Source: Deltaproteobacteria bacterium (lineage in GTDB: Bacteria > Desulfobacterota > Desulfarculia > Adiutricales > Adiutricaceae). From it: DNA of 40,797 bases. Both the position numbers and the translations under genes were made by a program. A model generated the notes under the pieces. The model was not told the DNA's origin. It did not search any database and was given only the letters and a program-made list of their open reading frames with translations. Location of the stretch: contig JAISFS010000337.1 of assembly GCA_031263485.1 (NCBI GenBank), forward strand, positions 1-40,797. Direction: 5' to 3'. Positions within the stretch are counted from its first letter, which is position 1. The number at the start of each line of letters is the position of its first letter. Positions 8,854-18,400 of the stretch are shown in pieces.

Positions 8854-9450
8854 TCAGCCCGGCAGGCCGATGGACTGGACAACCAGGACCTGGTAGCCGT
8901 CCGGGAGCGTCAGCCGGCCCTTCAGCTCGTCGGCGCCGGTGGACTTCACCACGTTGGCGAGGCCCTCGGAAGCGCAGTACAGCCCGACGTTCTGGTAGGC
9001 GGAGCCCGCGTGGAAGGCGCCCGTCATGTTGTCGGGGCCTGCGTAGAGGACGGTCAGCGGGGACTTGGCGAACTTGGCGGTGTGGTCGCCCGCGAGCGCC
9101 AGGGTAAGCGCGTTCTTGGCAGGATCGTAGAGGTACACGCCGGCCTTGAGGACCGCGTAGACCGCGAGCTCGTTTCTCCCGCGGGAGGTGGGGACGGTGC
9201 GCTTGCCGTCGTCGCGGGTGATCCCGAAGGCGGACCAGAGGATCTCGGAGAGCTGCTTGTCGCTCAACGCGTCCTCCTTGAAGGACCTTTCCGAGTGCCT
9301 GGCGGCCATCGCCTCCAGGAGCGGCTTGCCGCCCGTCGCCTGGACGGCGGGGAGCTGGATCGTGTCCTGGGCCTGGGCCGGGGACGGGGATATCGTCCAT
9401 CCGATCATGATGGCAAGGACGATGGCCGCTTTCGAGACTGGGGAGAACAT
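8854..9450 (-). CDS. exported SagB-type nitroreductase-family protein
   Basis: A 198-residue protein of the FMN-dependent nitroreductase superfamily, nearest to the SagB/ThcOx branch: ARHSERSFKEDALSDKQLSEILWSAFGI matches its N-terminal FMN-binding region, followed by PTSRGRNELAVYAVLKAGVYLYDP and FHAGSAYQNVGLYCASEGL. Residues 1-27 form a signal peptide with a probable cut after PAQA, so the enzyme should act outside the cytoplasm. Signal-bearing members are common in anaerobes and are usually annotated as nitroreductases of unknown substrate. No precursor peptide or YcaO gene is nearby, so a peptide-cyclodehydration role is unlikely. ATG at 9450 has AGGAG 8 nt upstream; its own promoter lies at 9597-9625. 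Confidence 0.87.
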   Translation of the reverse strand: MFSPVSKAAIVLAIMIGWTISPSPAQAQDTIQLPAVQATGGKPLLEAMAARHSERSFKEDALSDKQLSEILWSAFGITRDDGKRTVPTSRGRNELAVYAVLKAGVYLYDPAKNALTLALAGDHTAKFAKSPLTVLYAGPDNMTGAFHAGSAYQNVGLYCASEGLANVVKSTGADELKGRLTLPDGYQVLVVQSIGLPG

Positions 9451-9874
9451 GGTTGAGGCTCCTAACCGGCTGGTTGTGCAGGGCGAGGGAGCCCCGCAAG
9501 GCGCGCCCGTGCCGCGGCCCCCGGGCCCTGGCGCGGGGGGGAGAGGCGGTCCCTGAAGACTCTTGGCTGAAGGGGGCGTTTCCGCGCGTCGCGATGATTA
9601 TAGCCGCGGCAGGGCTTCTTGTCACCGGTCAAGGACTCCGCTGTGAAGCCCCGGGGTCCCTTACGCTCCCGGACAGGCCCGGACCGGCCGGCTTGCGTCC
9701 CGGGCGCCGTCCTGATAGTCTCGTTAGTGGCCGTTCAGGCGCGGTTGCGCGTTTCGCCGCGCCGCCGCCGCTTTTCGCCCGGTATCGCGTCAGGGAGCGC
9801 CGCCGCCTTTTTCGCGGAATCACGCGCGCGGCGCCTCGCGCGCCGGGACCTTCCACGCCGAGGAGGCCTTGCCC
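9451..9874. other. divergent intergenic region, nitroreductase and membrane-protein genes
   Basis: This 424-nt stretch between divergent genes holds the nitroreductase promoter (9597-9625) and, on the plus strand, only GC-rich sequence up to the GAGGAGG site at 9860-9866. No small gene or clear plus-strand promoter is seen. Confidence 0.5.
9597..9625 (-). promoter_or_regulatory. sigma-70-type promoter of the nitroreductase gene
   Basis: On the minus strand GTGACA (9625-9620, five of six to consensus) is followed after exactly 17 nt by a perfect TATAAT (9602-9597). The predicted start near 9590 gives a leader of about 140 nt. Confidence 0.75.
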
Positions 9875-10975
9875 ATGCCTTTCCCGATTATCCCGGTGCT
9901 CCTCGCGGCCGGCGGCGTGGCCGCGGCATTCAAGCTCGGGCTACGGCGCCGCAGGAAGGCCGTCGAGGGCGCGGCCCTGGCCAAAGCCTTGAGCCACGGC
10001 ACGCGGAAGATCCTGGTCGAGGCCCATAAGGATCTGGGTGCGGCGAGGCGGGAGGCCGCATTGTCCCTGGAGGCCCTGGGCAGGGCCCGCCACGCCTTCT
10101 GGAGCTTCCCCATGCGGGATTTCGCCGAGGCCTACGGGGAAATGGCCGCCTCGGGCGAGCTGGACCCCCCCGTCGAGGCCGGGCTCTCCGAGGATGCCGC
10201 CGGGGACGCGAGAAGCGGCGGGGCGGACGGAAGCGCGGCGGCCGCCTGCGAGTACACGCTCCGTTTCGAGCGGGCGATAGCCGGGCCCGGACGCGAGAGC
10301 GGCGGGCTCGCTTCGCCCGTCTTCGTGCAGCTGGGTGCCCTGGGCCCCCGGCTCGCCTCGGACATCGTCTGGTTCTCCCGGCAGGACAGGGTCTTCAAGG
10401 GCTACTTCAACCCCACCGCCGACTGGCTGGCCGGCATCCTGCCCGAGGCGTCCCTGAGGGAGGAGCCGGGCAGGGAGCGCCCTGAGGGAGGGGAGAGGGC
10501 GGTCGAGAGGCGTAGGGATGCCATCCTGGGCGGGGAGTTGCCTCCCTGGCTCGCCATGAGCGCGAAGTCCGTCCTGAGGGCCGCCCGCGCGGAGCAGGGA
10601 TCGGCAGGCGGCATGTTCGGTCGCGGCAGGGCGGAGGAGGCGGCGGAAACCATGGCCAGGGCGGCAGTCGCCTGCCGGGCGATAGCCGGCCACGCTTCCC
10701 GCGTGAAGAACGCCCTGGCCCCGCTGGCGGACAGGCTCGTCGGGCGGCTGGCCGCCGCGCGCGCGATCCCGGCAGGGACCGCCGGAGACGGCCCGGCTCC
10801 CGAGGCCCTGAAAGCCCTGCGGGAGGCATCGGTATGCGTCTCGTCCTCCTACAGGCTTCTGAAGGTCCCGCTCCTTACCACGGAAGGGGCGGTGAACGAC
10901 GACTCCCTGGCGGCGCTCAGGGAGACGGAGATCTCTTCCGTCGGCCATACGGACCGGGACGGGGAGAATCAGTAG
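9875..10975 (+). CDS. membrane-anchored protein of unknown function
   Basis: A 366-residue protein that I do not recognise. Residues about 5-22 (FPIIPVLLAAGGVAAAFKLG) form one hydrophobic segment followed by a basic cluster RRRRK, which predicts an N-terminal anchor with the rest in the cytoplasm. The body is rich in Ala, Arg and Glu and mostly helical, with stretches such as ALAKALSHGTRKILVEAHKDLGAARREA cut by Gly/Pro-rich low-complexity linkers at about 105-125 and 195-215. No catalytic motif is visible. The ATG at 9875 has GAGGAGG 8 nt upstream, and codon position GC bias is typical of real genes here, so I regard it as genuine. It is one of only two plus-strand genes and has no co-directional neighbour. 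Confidence 0.7.
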   Translation: MPFPIIPVLLAAGGVAAAFKLGLRRRRKAVEGAALAKALSHGTRKILVEAHKDLGAARREAALSLEALGRARHAFWSFPMRDFAEAYGEMAASGELDPPVEAGLSEDAAGDARSGGADGSAAAACEYTLRFERAIAGPGRESGGLASPVFVQLGALGPRLASDIVWFSRQDRVFKGYFNPTADWLAGILPEASLREEPGRERPEGGERAVERRRDAILGGELPPWLAMSAKSVLRAARAEQGSAGGMFGRGRAEEAAETMARAAVACRAIAGHASRVKNALAPLADRLVGRLAAARAIPAGTAGDGPAPEALKALREASVCVSSSYRLLKVPLLTTEGAVNDDSLAALRETEISSVGHTDRDGENQ

Positions 10976-11554
10976 CGGACCTCGCCGCCGAGAGGATCCG
11001 GAACCTTCCGCAGGACCGCGCCGGACATGACGTCTGCCGCAGGTCTCGCTCCGGGACGTGGTGTGCCGTATGGCTGTCGCATGTCTCGCTTCCGGGGCGT
11101 GGCGTGCCGTATGGCTGTCGCAGGTCTCGCTTCCGGGACGGGATGTTCCGTATGTCTGCCGTAGATCCCGCTCCAGGATGTGATGTTGTGTGCCGCCTTT
11201 TTGCCGCCGGCTCCGCTCCAGGACGAGGTGTGCCGTCCGTCTGCCGCTGGTTTCACTCCGGGACGTTGCGTGCCGTCCGACTGTCGCGGGTCCAGCTCCG
11301 GGACGTGGCGTGCCGTCTGTTTGCCGCAGGTCACGAGTCTGGGAGCGGCTGATTTTCATGAGAACGGGCGGCGGCTGTCTGCCGAGTCGGCGGCCGGAAT
11401 CCGCTTCAGCTGTTTTCGGCAAGGACTAAGCACATCGGACGGGCCGACGTTTCGGCCTGGAGACGAAACCCTCCGCACTCCCCGCGAGGCGCCCGGATGC
11501 GGGAAGGATTCCTGCCGATCGCCTGTTGCACGCGAGTTTGCCGCGGCCCCGACC
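10976..11554. other. convergent intergenic region dominated by a degenerate repeat array
   Basis: This 579-nt stretch lies between the converging unknown membrane-protein gene and the response regulator gene. Over half of it is the roughly 40-nt repeat array at 11024-11345. The remainder shows no gene and no clear terminator. Confidence 0.55.
11024..11345. repeat. about eight degenerate tandem repeats of roughly 40 nt
   Basis: Successive units share GACGTGGYGTGCCGT, then CTGYCGCAGGT, then CTCGCTCCGG, with 10 to 30% divergence and small length changes (unit starts near 11024, 11055, 11096, 11137, 11177, 11222, 11262 and 11302). The unit length is not a multiple of three and frames through it give arginine- and threonine-rich nonsense, so it is non-coding. 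There are no unique spacers, so it is not a CRISPR array. Confidence 0.85.
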
Positions 11555-12286
11555 TCAGTCCGTCCCGCCGTCACCGGAGGCCAGACGGTACCCGGCGCCG
11601 TGCCTGGTTCGGATCACCTCGCCGCCCGCCGCCAGGAATTTTTTGCGGATGTGCAGGACGTGGCTGTCGACCGTCCGGTCGCTCACCGCGGCGTCCGGGG
11701 AGGCCAGGGCCGTGAGCTCCTCCCGGCTGAAGACCTTGCGGGGCTTCAGGGCCATGGCCCTGAGGATCCTGAACTCCGTCGGCGTGAGCTCCACCCTTCT
11801 GCCGTCCCAGAAGGCCTCCATGGCGTCCGTATCGAGCGCGAGATGCCCGGCCGACACGAGGGCGCGGTCGGCGGCATCGCAAGTCGGCTCGGCGGACCGC
11901 GCGGTATCGCGCCTCAACACCGCCTCCACCCGGGCCGCGAGCTCCCGCGGGCTGAAAGGCTTCGTCACGTAGTCGTCCCCGCCCAGCGTGAGCCCCATCA
12001 CCCTGTCCACCTCCTCGTCCCGGGCCGTGAGGAAGATGACGGGGACACGGGAGGTTTCCCTGATCGTCCTTAGGACCCACAGGCCATCGCGGCCGGGCAG
12101 GCCGATGTCCAGGACAACAAGGTCGATCCCCCCGGCCCGGGCCGCGAGTACCGCCGCCTCGCCGTCCGCGGCGCACCTGACCAGAAAGCCTGCGGACGTG
12201 AGAGCGTATTCGACCACGTCCGCGATATGGGGGTCATCGTCCACCACGAGCACGGTCCGCAGTTCGGCGGAAGGTTTACCGATCAT
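11555..12286 (-). CDS. OmpR/PhoB-family response regulator
   Basis: A 243-residue DNA-binding regulator. The receiver domain (about 11-120) has the acidic pair in VVDDDPH (16-18), phospho-acceptor Asp60 in LVVLDIGLPGRDG, Thr in FLTARDEE and Lys109 in DDYVTKPF. The winged-helix output domain (about 140-235) shows LTPTEFRILRAMALKPRKVFSREEL and DRTVDSHVLHIRKKF plus the RTRHGAGYRL wing. It should bind DNA as a dimer when phosphorylated by a histidine kinase; no kinase gene is adjacent, so the partner is unknown. The frame is open through the upstream 24-nt repeats and could encode a GEPWNEPQ-type extension, but ATG at 12286 is preferred: AGGGTGA lies 4 nt before it and the receiver domain starts ten residues later. 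Confidence 0.9.
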   Translation of the reverse strand: MIGKPSAELRTVLVVDDDPHIADVVEYALTSAGFLVRCAADGEAAVLAARAGGIDLVVLDIGLPGRDGLWVLRTIRETSRVPVIFLTARDEEVDRVMGLTLGGDDYVTKPFSPRELAARVEAVLRRDTARSAEPTCDAADRALVSAGHLALDTDAMEAFWDGRRVELTPTEFRILRAMALKPRKVFSREELTALASPDAAVSDRTVDSHVLHIRKKFLAAGGEVIRTRHGAGYRLASGDGGTD

Positions 12287-12777
12287 CGGTTCACCCTGCG
12301 GCTCGCTCCATGGTTCACCCTGCGGCTCGTTCCATGGTTCACCCTGCGGCTCGTTCCATGGTTCACCCTGCGGCTCGCTCCATGGTTCACCCTGCGGCTC
12401 GTTCCATGGTTCACCCTGCGGCTCGCCCAATGATGCTCCCCGCGTGGGCAACGCCTGCGAGGTCCTCATCCTCCAGCCTTTCCGGGCGGGCAAGGCGTGT
12501 GGGCGCCTCGCGTTGGGGACTGGCTTCCGGGATCGCGGGAGGGGGAAAGAGGCCCCTCGCGTCCGGTCGCCTCCGGCGGGCTTGCCGATGCGGGAAGTGT
12601 CGGCTGGCGGGAGCGGCAGACGCGGGAAGTGCCGGCTGGCGGGAACGGCCGATGCGGGAAGTGCCGGATGCCGGAAGCGGGGGATGGGGGCAGTGACGGA
12701 GGCGGGTCCGTTGCCGCCGGGTCCAGACGGGGCGTGAGACAGGGCTTCTCATGCGGCTCAATGGAGCTTTCCTGCGG
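12287..12777. other. intergenic region with repeats upstream of the response regulator
   Basis: This 491-nt stretch carries the 24-nt repeats (12288-12431) directly ahead of the response regulator start and, at about 12560-12690, several short direct copies of GCGGGAAGTG(C/T)CGG. No gene is seen and no -35/-10 pair is evident, so the response regulator may be read from the metallophosphoesterase gene upstream. Confidence 0.5.
12288..12431. repeat. six tandem 24-nt repeats abutting the response regulator start
   Basis: Six 24-nt units run from 12288 to 12431; each contains, on the minus strand, GAGCCGCAGGGTGAACCATG. Units differ at a single position (GAG/GAA codon) and the outermost is degenerate. 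The unit nearest the gene supplies the ribosome binding site AGGGTGA for the response regulator ATG at 12286. Read in the frame set by its own ATG, each intact unit is ATG, five codons (ERAAG) and TGA; read in the response regulator frame it encodes GEPWNEPQ. Confidence 0.95.
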
Positions 12778-14160
12778 CTACGGCGCGGTCACTGGGGCTC
12801 CGGAGGGCGATGCGGTAGCCGATCCGCTCTCGGCGCCGCCGTCCGCGGATCCCCCGCCCGCAGGCCCGGAGACGTCCGGGTGGGCCGACGGAGCCGCCTC
12901 CGCCGGGGGCGGTGCCTCCTCCCCTTCGGCAGGGGGCTTGGGGCCGCGCTTCAGGGTGATGACGGCTATCTCGGGCCAGGCGAATAGCCTGAAGGGGCTC
13001 ACCGGGGCGGCCAGCCCGTCAGTCACGTAAATTTCCATGCCGTCCAGGGTATAGCGGCCCGAGGTATAGGCGTAGAAGAGGGCCGCGGGATTGGCATCGC
13101 GGAAGCCGGGGAGGCGGAAACCCCCGCCGCGGGCGTGTCCCGCGAGGTACAGGTCGGTCCCCCGCGCGGCCGCGTCGGCCGCGCCCGAGGGGCGGTGGGT
13201 CAGGACCACGTTGAAGTTGTCCGGGGGGGAGGCGGGACCCTGCACGGCCTGGAACGGGAGGGTCCGGCTCTCGTCGGGAAAGGAGAGCGGGTAGAGGTCG
13301 AAGTCCCGGGTGCCGGGGTCGTCGAAACCTGTGACCGTGAGCGGAAGCCCGCGGAGGTTCGCGCGGCGGTCGGAAAGGATCTCGGCCTTGGCGTTGCTCA
13401 GGAGCTGGAGAACGTTGTGGGGGTTCTCCGTGTAGTGATCGTGGTTGCCCAGGACCCCCCAGACCCCGTAGGGCACGTTCTCGAGCAGGGCCAGCGGCTC
13501 CCGGTAGTCGGAGGCCAGAAGCGAGTTGCGGTTGCTCACCATGTCCCCCAGGAGAAACACGGCGTGGGGTTTCTCGCCCGCGATGATCTCGAAGGCGCGG
13601 ACGAGCTCCTGGAGGTTCTGGCCGGCCCCGTAGTGGAAGTCCGAGGCTACGGCCATCGTGAAGCCGTCCAGCTCCTGGGGCAGATCCGGGTAGGGGATCT
13701 CGAGCCGGGCGACGTCCGGCGGGGCGAGCTGGCGGGAGTAGCCGTAAAAAGAGAGCGCGAGCATCAGCACGAGCAGGAGCCCCGCCGGGTCCGTGAGTCC
13801 CGGGCCCGGCTTCTCGCGCATGAAGAGTTTGGTGAGCCCCTTGGGCTCGCGCTTCACGAGTCCCGTCCACGCGAGCCTCATGAGGCCGACGAGCGCCGCC
13901 GGCGGGAGCCAGAAGAGGTGCACGAGTTCCCATGTCAGCCCGGGCCGCACGATGAAGTCCCAGATGAAGAACGAGGGGGCCGGGAAGTTCAGGACGAAGA
14001 CCGTGAGGAGGGCGTAGATCCCCAGGATGTTGAAAAGGATGTAGACGAGGTTCAGGACGGCCTTGAGGAACCTGCTCTTGATCCTGGCATGGAAATAGCG
14101 CCAGGCCAGGAGTTGCGCGAGAAGTATCAGTAATGCCAGGACCGCCTGGACCGCCGTCAT
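12778..14160 (-). CDS. membrane-bound metallophosphoesterase
   Basis: A 460-residue protein. The first 150 residues hold about four transmembrane helices (for example AVLALLILLAQLLAW, LVYILFNILGIYALLTVFVL and LLLVLMLALSFYGY). Residues 165-420 form a calcineurin-like phosphoesterase domain of the YkuE/YaeI type: SDFHYG (Asp174, His176), LLGDMVSN (Asp206), VLGNHDHY (Asn239, His240), VLTHRPSG (His322) and AGHARGG (His342). The last motif is normally GHxHGG; Arg344 replaces the second histidine, usually a metal ligand. Relatives act on UDP-diacylglucosamine or other membrane-associated phosphodiesters, but substrate cannot be inferred. The tail is Pro/Ala/Glu-rich. ATG at 14160 is preferred because GGAGG lies 6 nt upstream; an ATG two codons earlier is too close to that site. 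Confidence 0.88.
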   Translation of the reverse strand: MTAVQAVLALLILLAQLLAWRYFHARIKSRFLKAVLNLVYILFNILGIYALLTVFVLNFPAPSFFIWDFIVRPGLTWELVHLFWLPPAALVGLMRLAWTGLVKREPKGLTKLFMREKPGPGLTDPAGLLLVLMLALSFYGYSRQLAPPDVARLEIPYPDLPQELDGFTMAVASDFHYGAGQNLQELVRAFEIIAGEKPHAVFLLGDMVSNRNSLLASDYREPLALLENVPYGVWGVLGNHDHYTENPHNVLQLLSNAKAEILSDRRANLRGLPLTVTGFDDPGTRDFDLYPLSFPDESRTLPFQAVQGPASPPDNFNVVLTHRPSGAADAAARGTDLYLAGHARGGGFRLPGFRDANPAALFYAYTSGRYTLDGMEIYVTDGLAAPVSPFRLFAWPEIAVITLKRGPKPPAEGEEAPPPAEAAPSAHPDVSGPAGGGSADGGAESGSATASPSGAPVTAP

Positions 14161-14640
14161 CAGCATCCTCCGCTGGTGCGCCTCCGGGCGCGTGCGGTCC
14201 GGAAGGGCGCCTTCCGGATTATGGAACGAGCGTAGCTTACCATAGGCTGGGATTCTTCCAGGGCCCGGCAGGCTGACGGGCCGATGGGGTTTGGCGGACG
14301 GGGCCGCCTGGGACCTGGCGATGGCAGCCGCTCCCGACTGCGGGGGATTTCCCGGGGAGGCGGGCGACGGCCTTTGCGGGGGGCGCGGCGCGTGTCGGGC
14401 AACGTGCCGCAGGTGCGATGCGGCCCGTGGACTGCGGGCCGCGACGGCGGGGTCGAGTCGCATAAGGCCCGGGGGACGGCAGGCGCGCCGGCGGCTCGAG
14501 GCCCCCCTGGACCGGACTGGGCAAGGCGGCTTCCGACCGGAGGCGGAAACGGCAAGACGGGTAAGAGCCAGGAAGGCGGGAAACCGCAAGGTTTCCGCGA
14601 GCGGGACTCACGAAAGGCCGAAGCTTCAGGCATCGCGAGC

Positions 14641-14764
14641 GCCCCGGCACAGCTGCTTCCCGCAGGCGAGCTCGCGGGCTCGGGGAGCGCCCCCGGCAGA
14701 GTTGCTTCCCGCAGGCGGGGAGCACCCCCGGCAGAGTTGCTTCCCGCAGGCGGGGAGCACCACG
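14641..14764. repeat. three tandem repeats of about 35 nt
   Basis: Units share CCCCGGCAGAGTTGCTTCCC followed by GCAGGCGGGGAGCA. The second and third (about 14690-14760) are almost identical at 35 nt; the first is longer and more diverged (CACAGCTGCTTCCCGCAGGC). No gene overlaps them. Confidence 0.85.
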
Positions 14765-15024
14765 GCGGGCGGGTACCCGGTCAGGCTAAGGAACGATCCG
14801 ACGGATTCCGGGGCGGCACAGGGTCGGCGGCGACTGCGGGCCATCGGCGCGAGTCGATCGAGGTCTGCGGGTGGCGGAAGCTTGGGCCGGAAACCCTAAA
14901 CTACGATTATAATCTATTTTTAGGGGTTAAGGGAGGCCCGGAAGGCCGGACAGGCCGGGGCAACCGGGCGGAAGAGAGCGAAAACGGCGGAAATACGGAG
15001 ATTTCCGAAAAATGAAATGGAGAG

Positions 15025-15055
15025 AAAAAAAAACGGTCGCTGCGGAAACGGCGAT
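15025..15055 (-). terminator. possible weak terminator downstream of the kinase operon
   Basis: On the minus strand a short imperfect stem (GCGACCG region) runs straight into nine T residues (A run at 15025-15033 on the plus strand). It lies about 420 nt past the kinase stop codon. The stem has one mismatch, so this is tentative. Confidence 0.35.
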
Positions 15056-15474
15056 CGAGGCGCGGGATCGTCTTGCCTTGCCTCAGGATCCGACCGACAG
15101 GAACCCCTCCGGGCGACGACAAGGCCCGCAAGTCCTTCGGTTTAGGCAAGACGGTCGGCAAGGCGGGGCATGGGCATTGCTGAGGGCGCCAGGGAAGGCC
15201 CGGAATCGGGAGGGGTCGGCGGCGGAGGCTTTGGAGGGGCGCTCGCGAGGGGGCGGTGAAACCTGTATGGTAAAGCGGGCCCGGAAGGCAGACGGCGGCG
15301 TCCCGGGCATGAAAGGGCCAGGAATCTCAAGTCCGGTCCGGGCGTCCGGGGCCCCGGGCCCGGGCGGGAGGCGCGTGGCCCGGGCCCGGCCAGGCTACAC
15401 GGGCCAGTGCCCGGACAGAACGTTCCTTTCCGTCTGTTCGGCGCGCCGCCTCTCGGTACGATCGCCCGCGCGGA

Positions 15475-18400
15475 TCAGAAGCGCAGGATTCCTCCCCCGT
15501 TGGAGGCGGAGGGGGCGGCGGGCGGGATGACCGGGAACATGAACGTGAACGACGCCCCCGAGCCGGGGTACTCGGGGGGGTGGTTGGTGACGGTGATGAC
15601 GCCGTTGTAGCGGGCGACTATCTTCTGGACGATGGAGAGCCCCAGGCCCGTGCCCTGGGCCTTGGTGGTGAAGAAGGGGTTGAAGACCGAGTTCAGGAGC
15701 TCGTCGGGGATGCCGGGGCCCGTGTCGGTGATGCGGCAGGCCACGCAGTTGTTCTCGCCCTCCTGGTGACGGAAGATCTTGAGCCAGATCTGCCCCCCGC
15801 CCTGGGCCGTCATGGCCTGGGAGGCGTTGTACATGAGGTTGAGGAACACGTGCATGATCTGCTGGTCGTCCCCGGAGACGGGCGGCAGGTTCTCCTCTAT
15901 GTCGGAGGAGACGTCCACCTTGTTGCGTTGGAGCTCGTGCTTGAGGGAGGCCAGCACCTCGCGCGCCACGTCTCCCAGATCGAACTCGCGCACGCGGCCC
16001 TTCTCGTCACGGGAGAAGTCCAGCACGTTGTTGAGCACCTTGTTCAGGCGCTCGACCTCCTCCAGTATGACCAGGGGATAGCGGCGGAGCTCGTCGTCCT
16101 CGGGCATCTTCTTCAGGAGCCTCTGGGTGAAGCCGCCGATGGAGACCAGGGGGTTGCGGATCTCGTGGGCCAGCTGGGTGCCCATCTCGCCCTGCGCCGC
16201 GAGCTTCTCGGCCTCGATGAGCCTCATGCGCACCTGGGAGAGCGACTGGTTCGCGTTCCTCAGGTCCTCGTAGAGGTGGGTGTTCTCGATGGCGAGCCCT
16301 GCCTGGTTCGCGAGCATGTTCAGGTCCCTCAGGCTCTCCTGGGTGAGCGGCTCGCCGGAGATGGAACGGTCGACCGCGATGACGCCGACCTCGCGGCCCT
16401 TGGCCAGCATGGGCACGGCCGCGTAGGCCTTGATGCCGAAGTCCAGCAGATCCCTGTCGTCGTAGGTGTCCAGCCCCCTGAAGCCCAGAAGCGGCTTCTT
16501 CTCCACCGCGACCCGGGCCAGAAGCCTCGTCGCGTCCGGCGTCACCGGGATGGAGATGTCCAGCTTCTTGCCCGCCTCCATCATCTGCGCGGCCTCGGTG
16601 CGCGAAGGCTTCTTCAGGAGCTCCGCCAGGGAGGTGTCCGCGTCGCCGCGGGACTTGTTCTCCGGCGCCCAGTAGGCGGAGGAGACCAGCTTCGAGCCCC
16701 CGTCGGTGTCCCGCAGCAGCAGGATGAGGACCTTGTCGAAGTCCAGCCCCTGGGGGAGCGTGAGCGCTCGCACGATGATCCAGATGAGCTCGTCGTAGCG
16801 CACCGTGGTCATCATCGCCCCGGAGATCTCGTAGAGGCTCGAGAGGTAGCGGACCATCATCTGGTTCTCGTTCGCCAGGGTCTCTACCTTCCTGAATGTC
16901 AGCGAGTTCTCCACCGCGCCGGAGATCATGCTGTTCATGGCCTTGATGAGCTCGATGTCCCCGGCCTCGAAGGGCTTGGGCGCCTCCGCCAGGGCGCCTC
17001 CCCGCGATCCGCCCAGCTTGTTGAACATCGCGATGTTCCCGGAAAGCTGGCCCTGGAACATGAGCGGCATGGTGAGGATCGTGGACTCCCTCTCCTTGAC
17101 CGTCAGCTCCGGGCCCATGGGGTCGTCGGCGAGCCTTCCCGAGAAGAGTTCGGTGCGCATCAGGGGCTTCGTGAGGTTATAGGAGATGTTGAGGTTCTGG
17201 TATCTGAAGAAGTTGTATCCCGGGGGGACCACGCCCGCGGATGAAGAGAAGAGGAGGATCTTGTTCTCCTCGTCGGGCTGGCGGAGCTTGAATTCGTCGC
17301 CCGGGCGGCTCTCGTCTATGCCGATGACGTTCAGGGCGCAACCGTCGGCGAAGAAGACCGACTTCGCTATGTTCGGGATGAGCTGCATGACGGCGTTGAC
17401 GTCTATCGTCTCGGCGAGCTGGCGACCCAGCTCGGACAGGACGTGCAGCACGCTTATGCGCTTGCGCGTGTCGGTAGCCAGCTGGTTGTTCTTGACCGCC
17501 AGCGCCAGCTGGTTGGCCACGGCGTCCACCACCTGCCCGTAGGAGCCCACCGAGTGGTCGATGGGTTTTTTCGACAGGGTCATGATGATCCCGTAGCAGG
17601 TCTTGTCGTCCAGGACCGGCACGATGGCGAGGCTGGGGAGGAAGGGCTTCAGGAAGGCCGCCCATTCCGGGGGCAACTCCCGCATGTCGCCTTCGTCCGC
17701 CAGGAGCGACTGGTGGGTGGAGATGGCGCGGTCCAGGAACGTGCCCCTCACGGGCACGGGCGAGACGGGTCGGCCGTCGGGGTCCTGGCTTCTTTCCTTG
17801 TGGACGGTGAGCGTCCTGCTCTCGCGGTCCAGGAAGAAAAGGAGCGACTTGTCGAGCGAGAGCTCCCAGGTGAGGAGGTTCAGGAAGTTCTCGACCTTGG
17901 ACTCGAAGCGGATGTTGGAGTTGGCCAGCCTGATGAGCTTCGCGAAGAACGCCGCTATGCTCTTGCGGGTGTCGGTCGCGAGCCGGCTGTCCTTGAGCGC
18001 CCGGGCCAGCTGGCCCGCGACCGCATCGGCGGCCTGGCCGCGGAAGCCGGACAGGCGGCCGGAGGATGAAGCCGAAAGGGTCGCGACGATACCGCAACAG
18101 ACCTTGTCGACCGTGACGGGCGCGATGCCCAGGCCGGGCAGGTATGGCGCGAGGAATCCGGCCCACTCGGGAGGGAGGTCCTTCAGGTCGCCCTCGCCCG
18201 CCGGAAGCGGCTGGCGGCCCGATAAGGCCCGCTCCAGGAAGGCGCCTTTCACGGGCAAGGTCGACCCCGGCGGGCCGCCGGGCGACGGGCCTTTTCCCCT
18301 GTCCCTCTTGTCCGCGGCGTGGAGGGAAAGCGTCCTGCTCTCGCGGTCCAGCAGGAACAGGAGCGCCCCGTCCAGCGAGAGCTCCCGGGCAAGGAGCTCC

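Larger units (their letters stand above)
14161..15474. other. 1.3-kb non-coding stretch between the kinase and phosphoesterase genes
   Basis: No credible gene. It contains the 35-nt repeats at 14641-14764, an AT-rich patch at 14895-14935 with a TATAAT on both strands (GATTATAATC) but no matching -35, a possible weak terminator at 15025-15055, and a 10-bp GC hairpin (15356-15365 with 15378-15387) about 90 nt after the kinase stop codon. Confidence 0.5.

Noticed and set aside
11024..11345. CRISPR array
   Set aside because: Adjacent units diverge throughout; there are no constant repeats with unique spacers and no cas genes.
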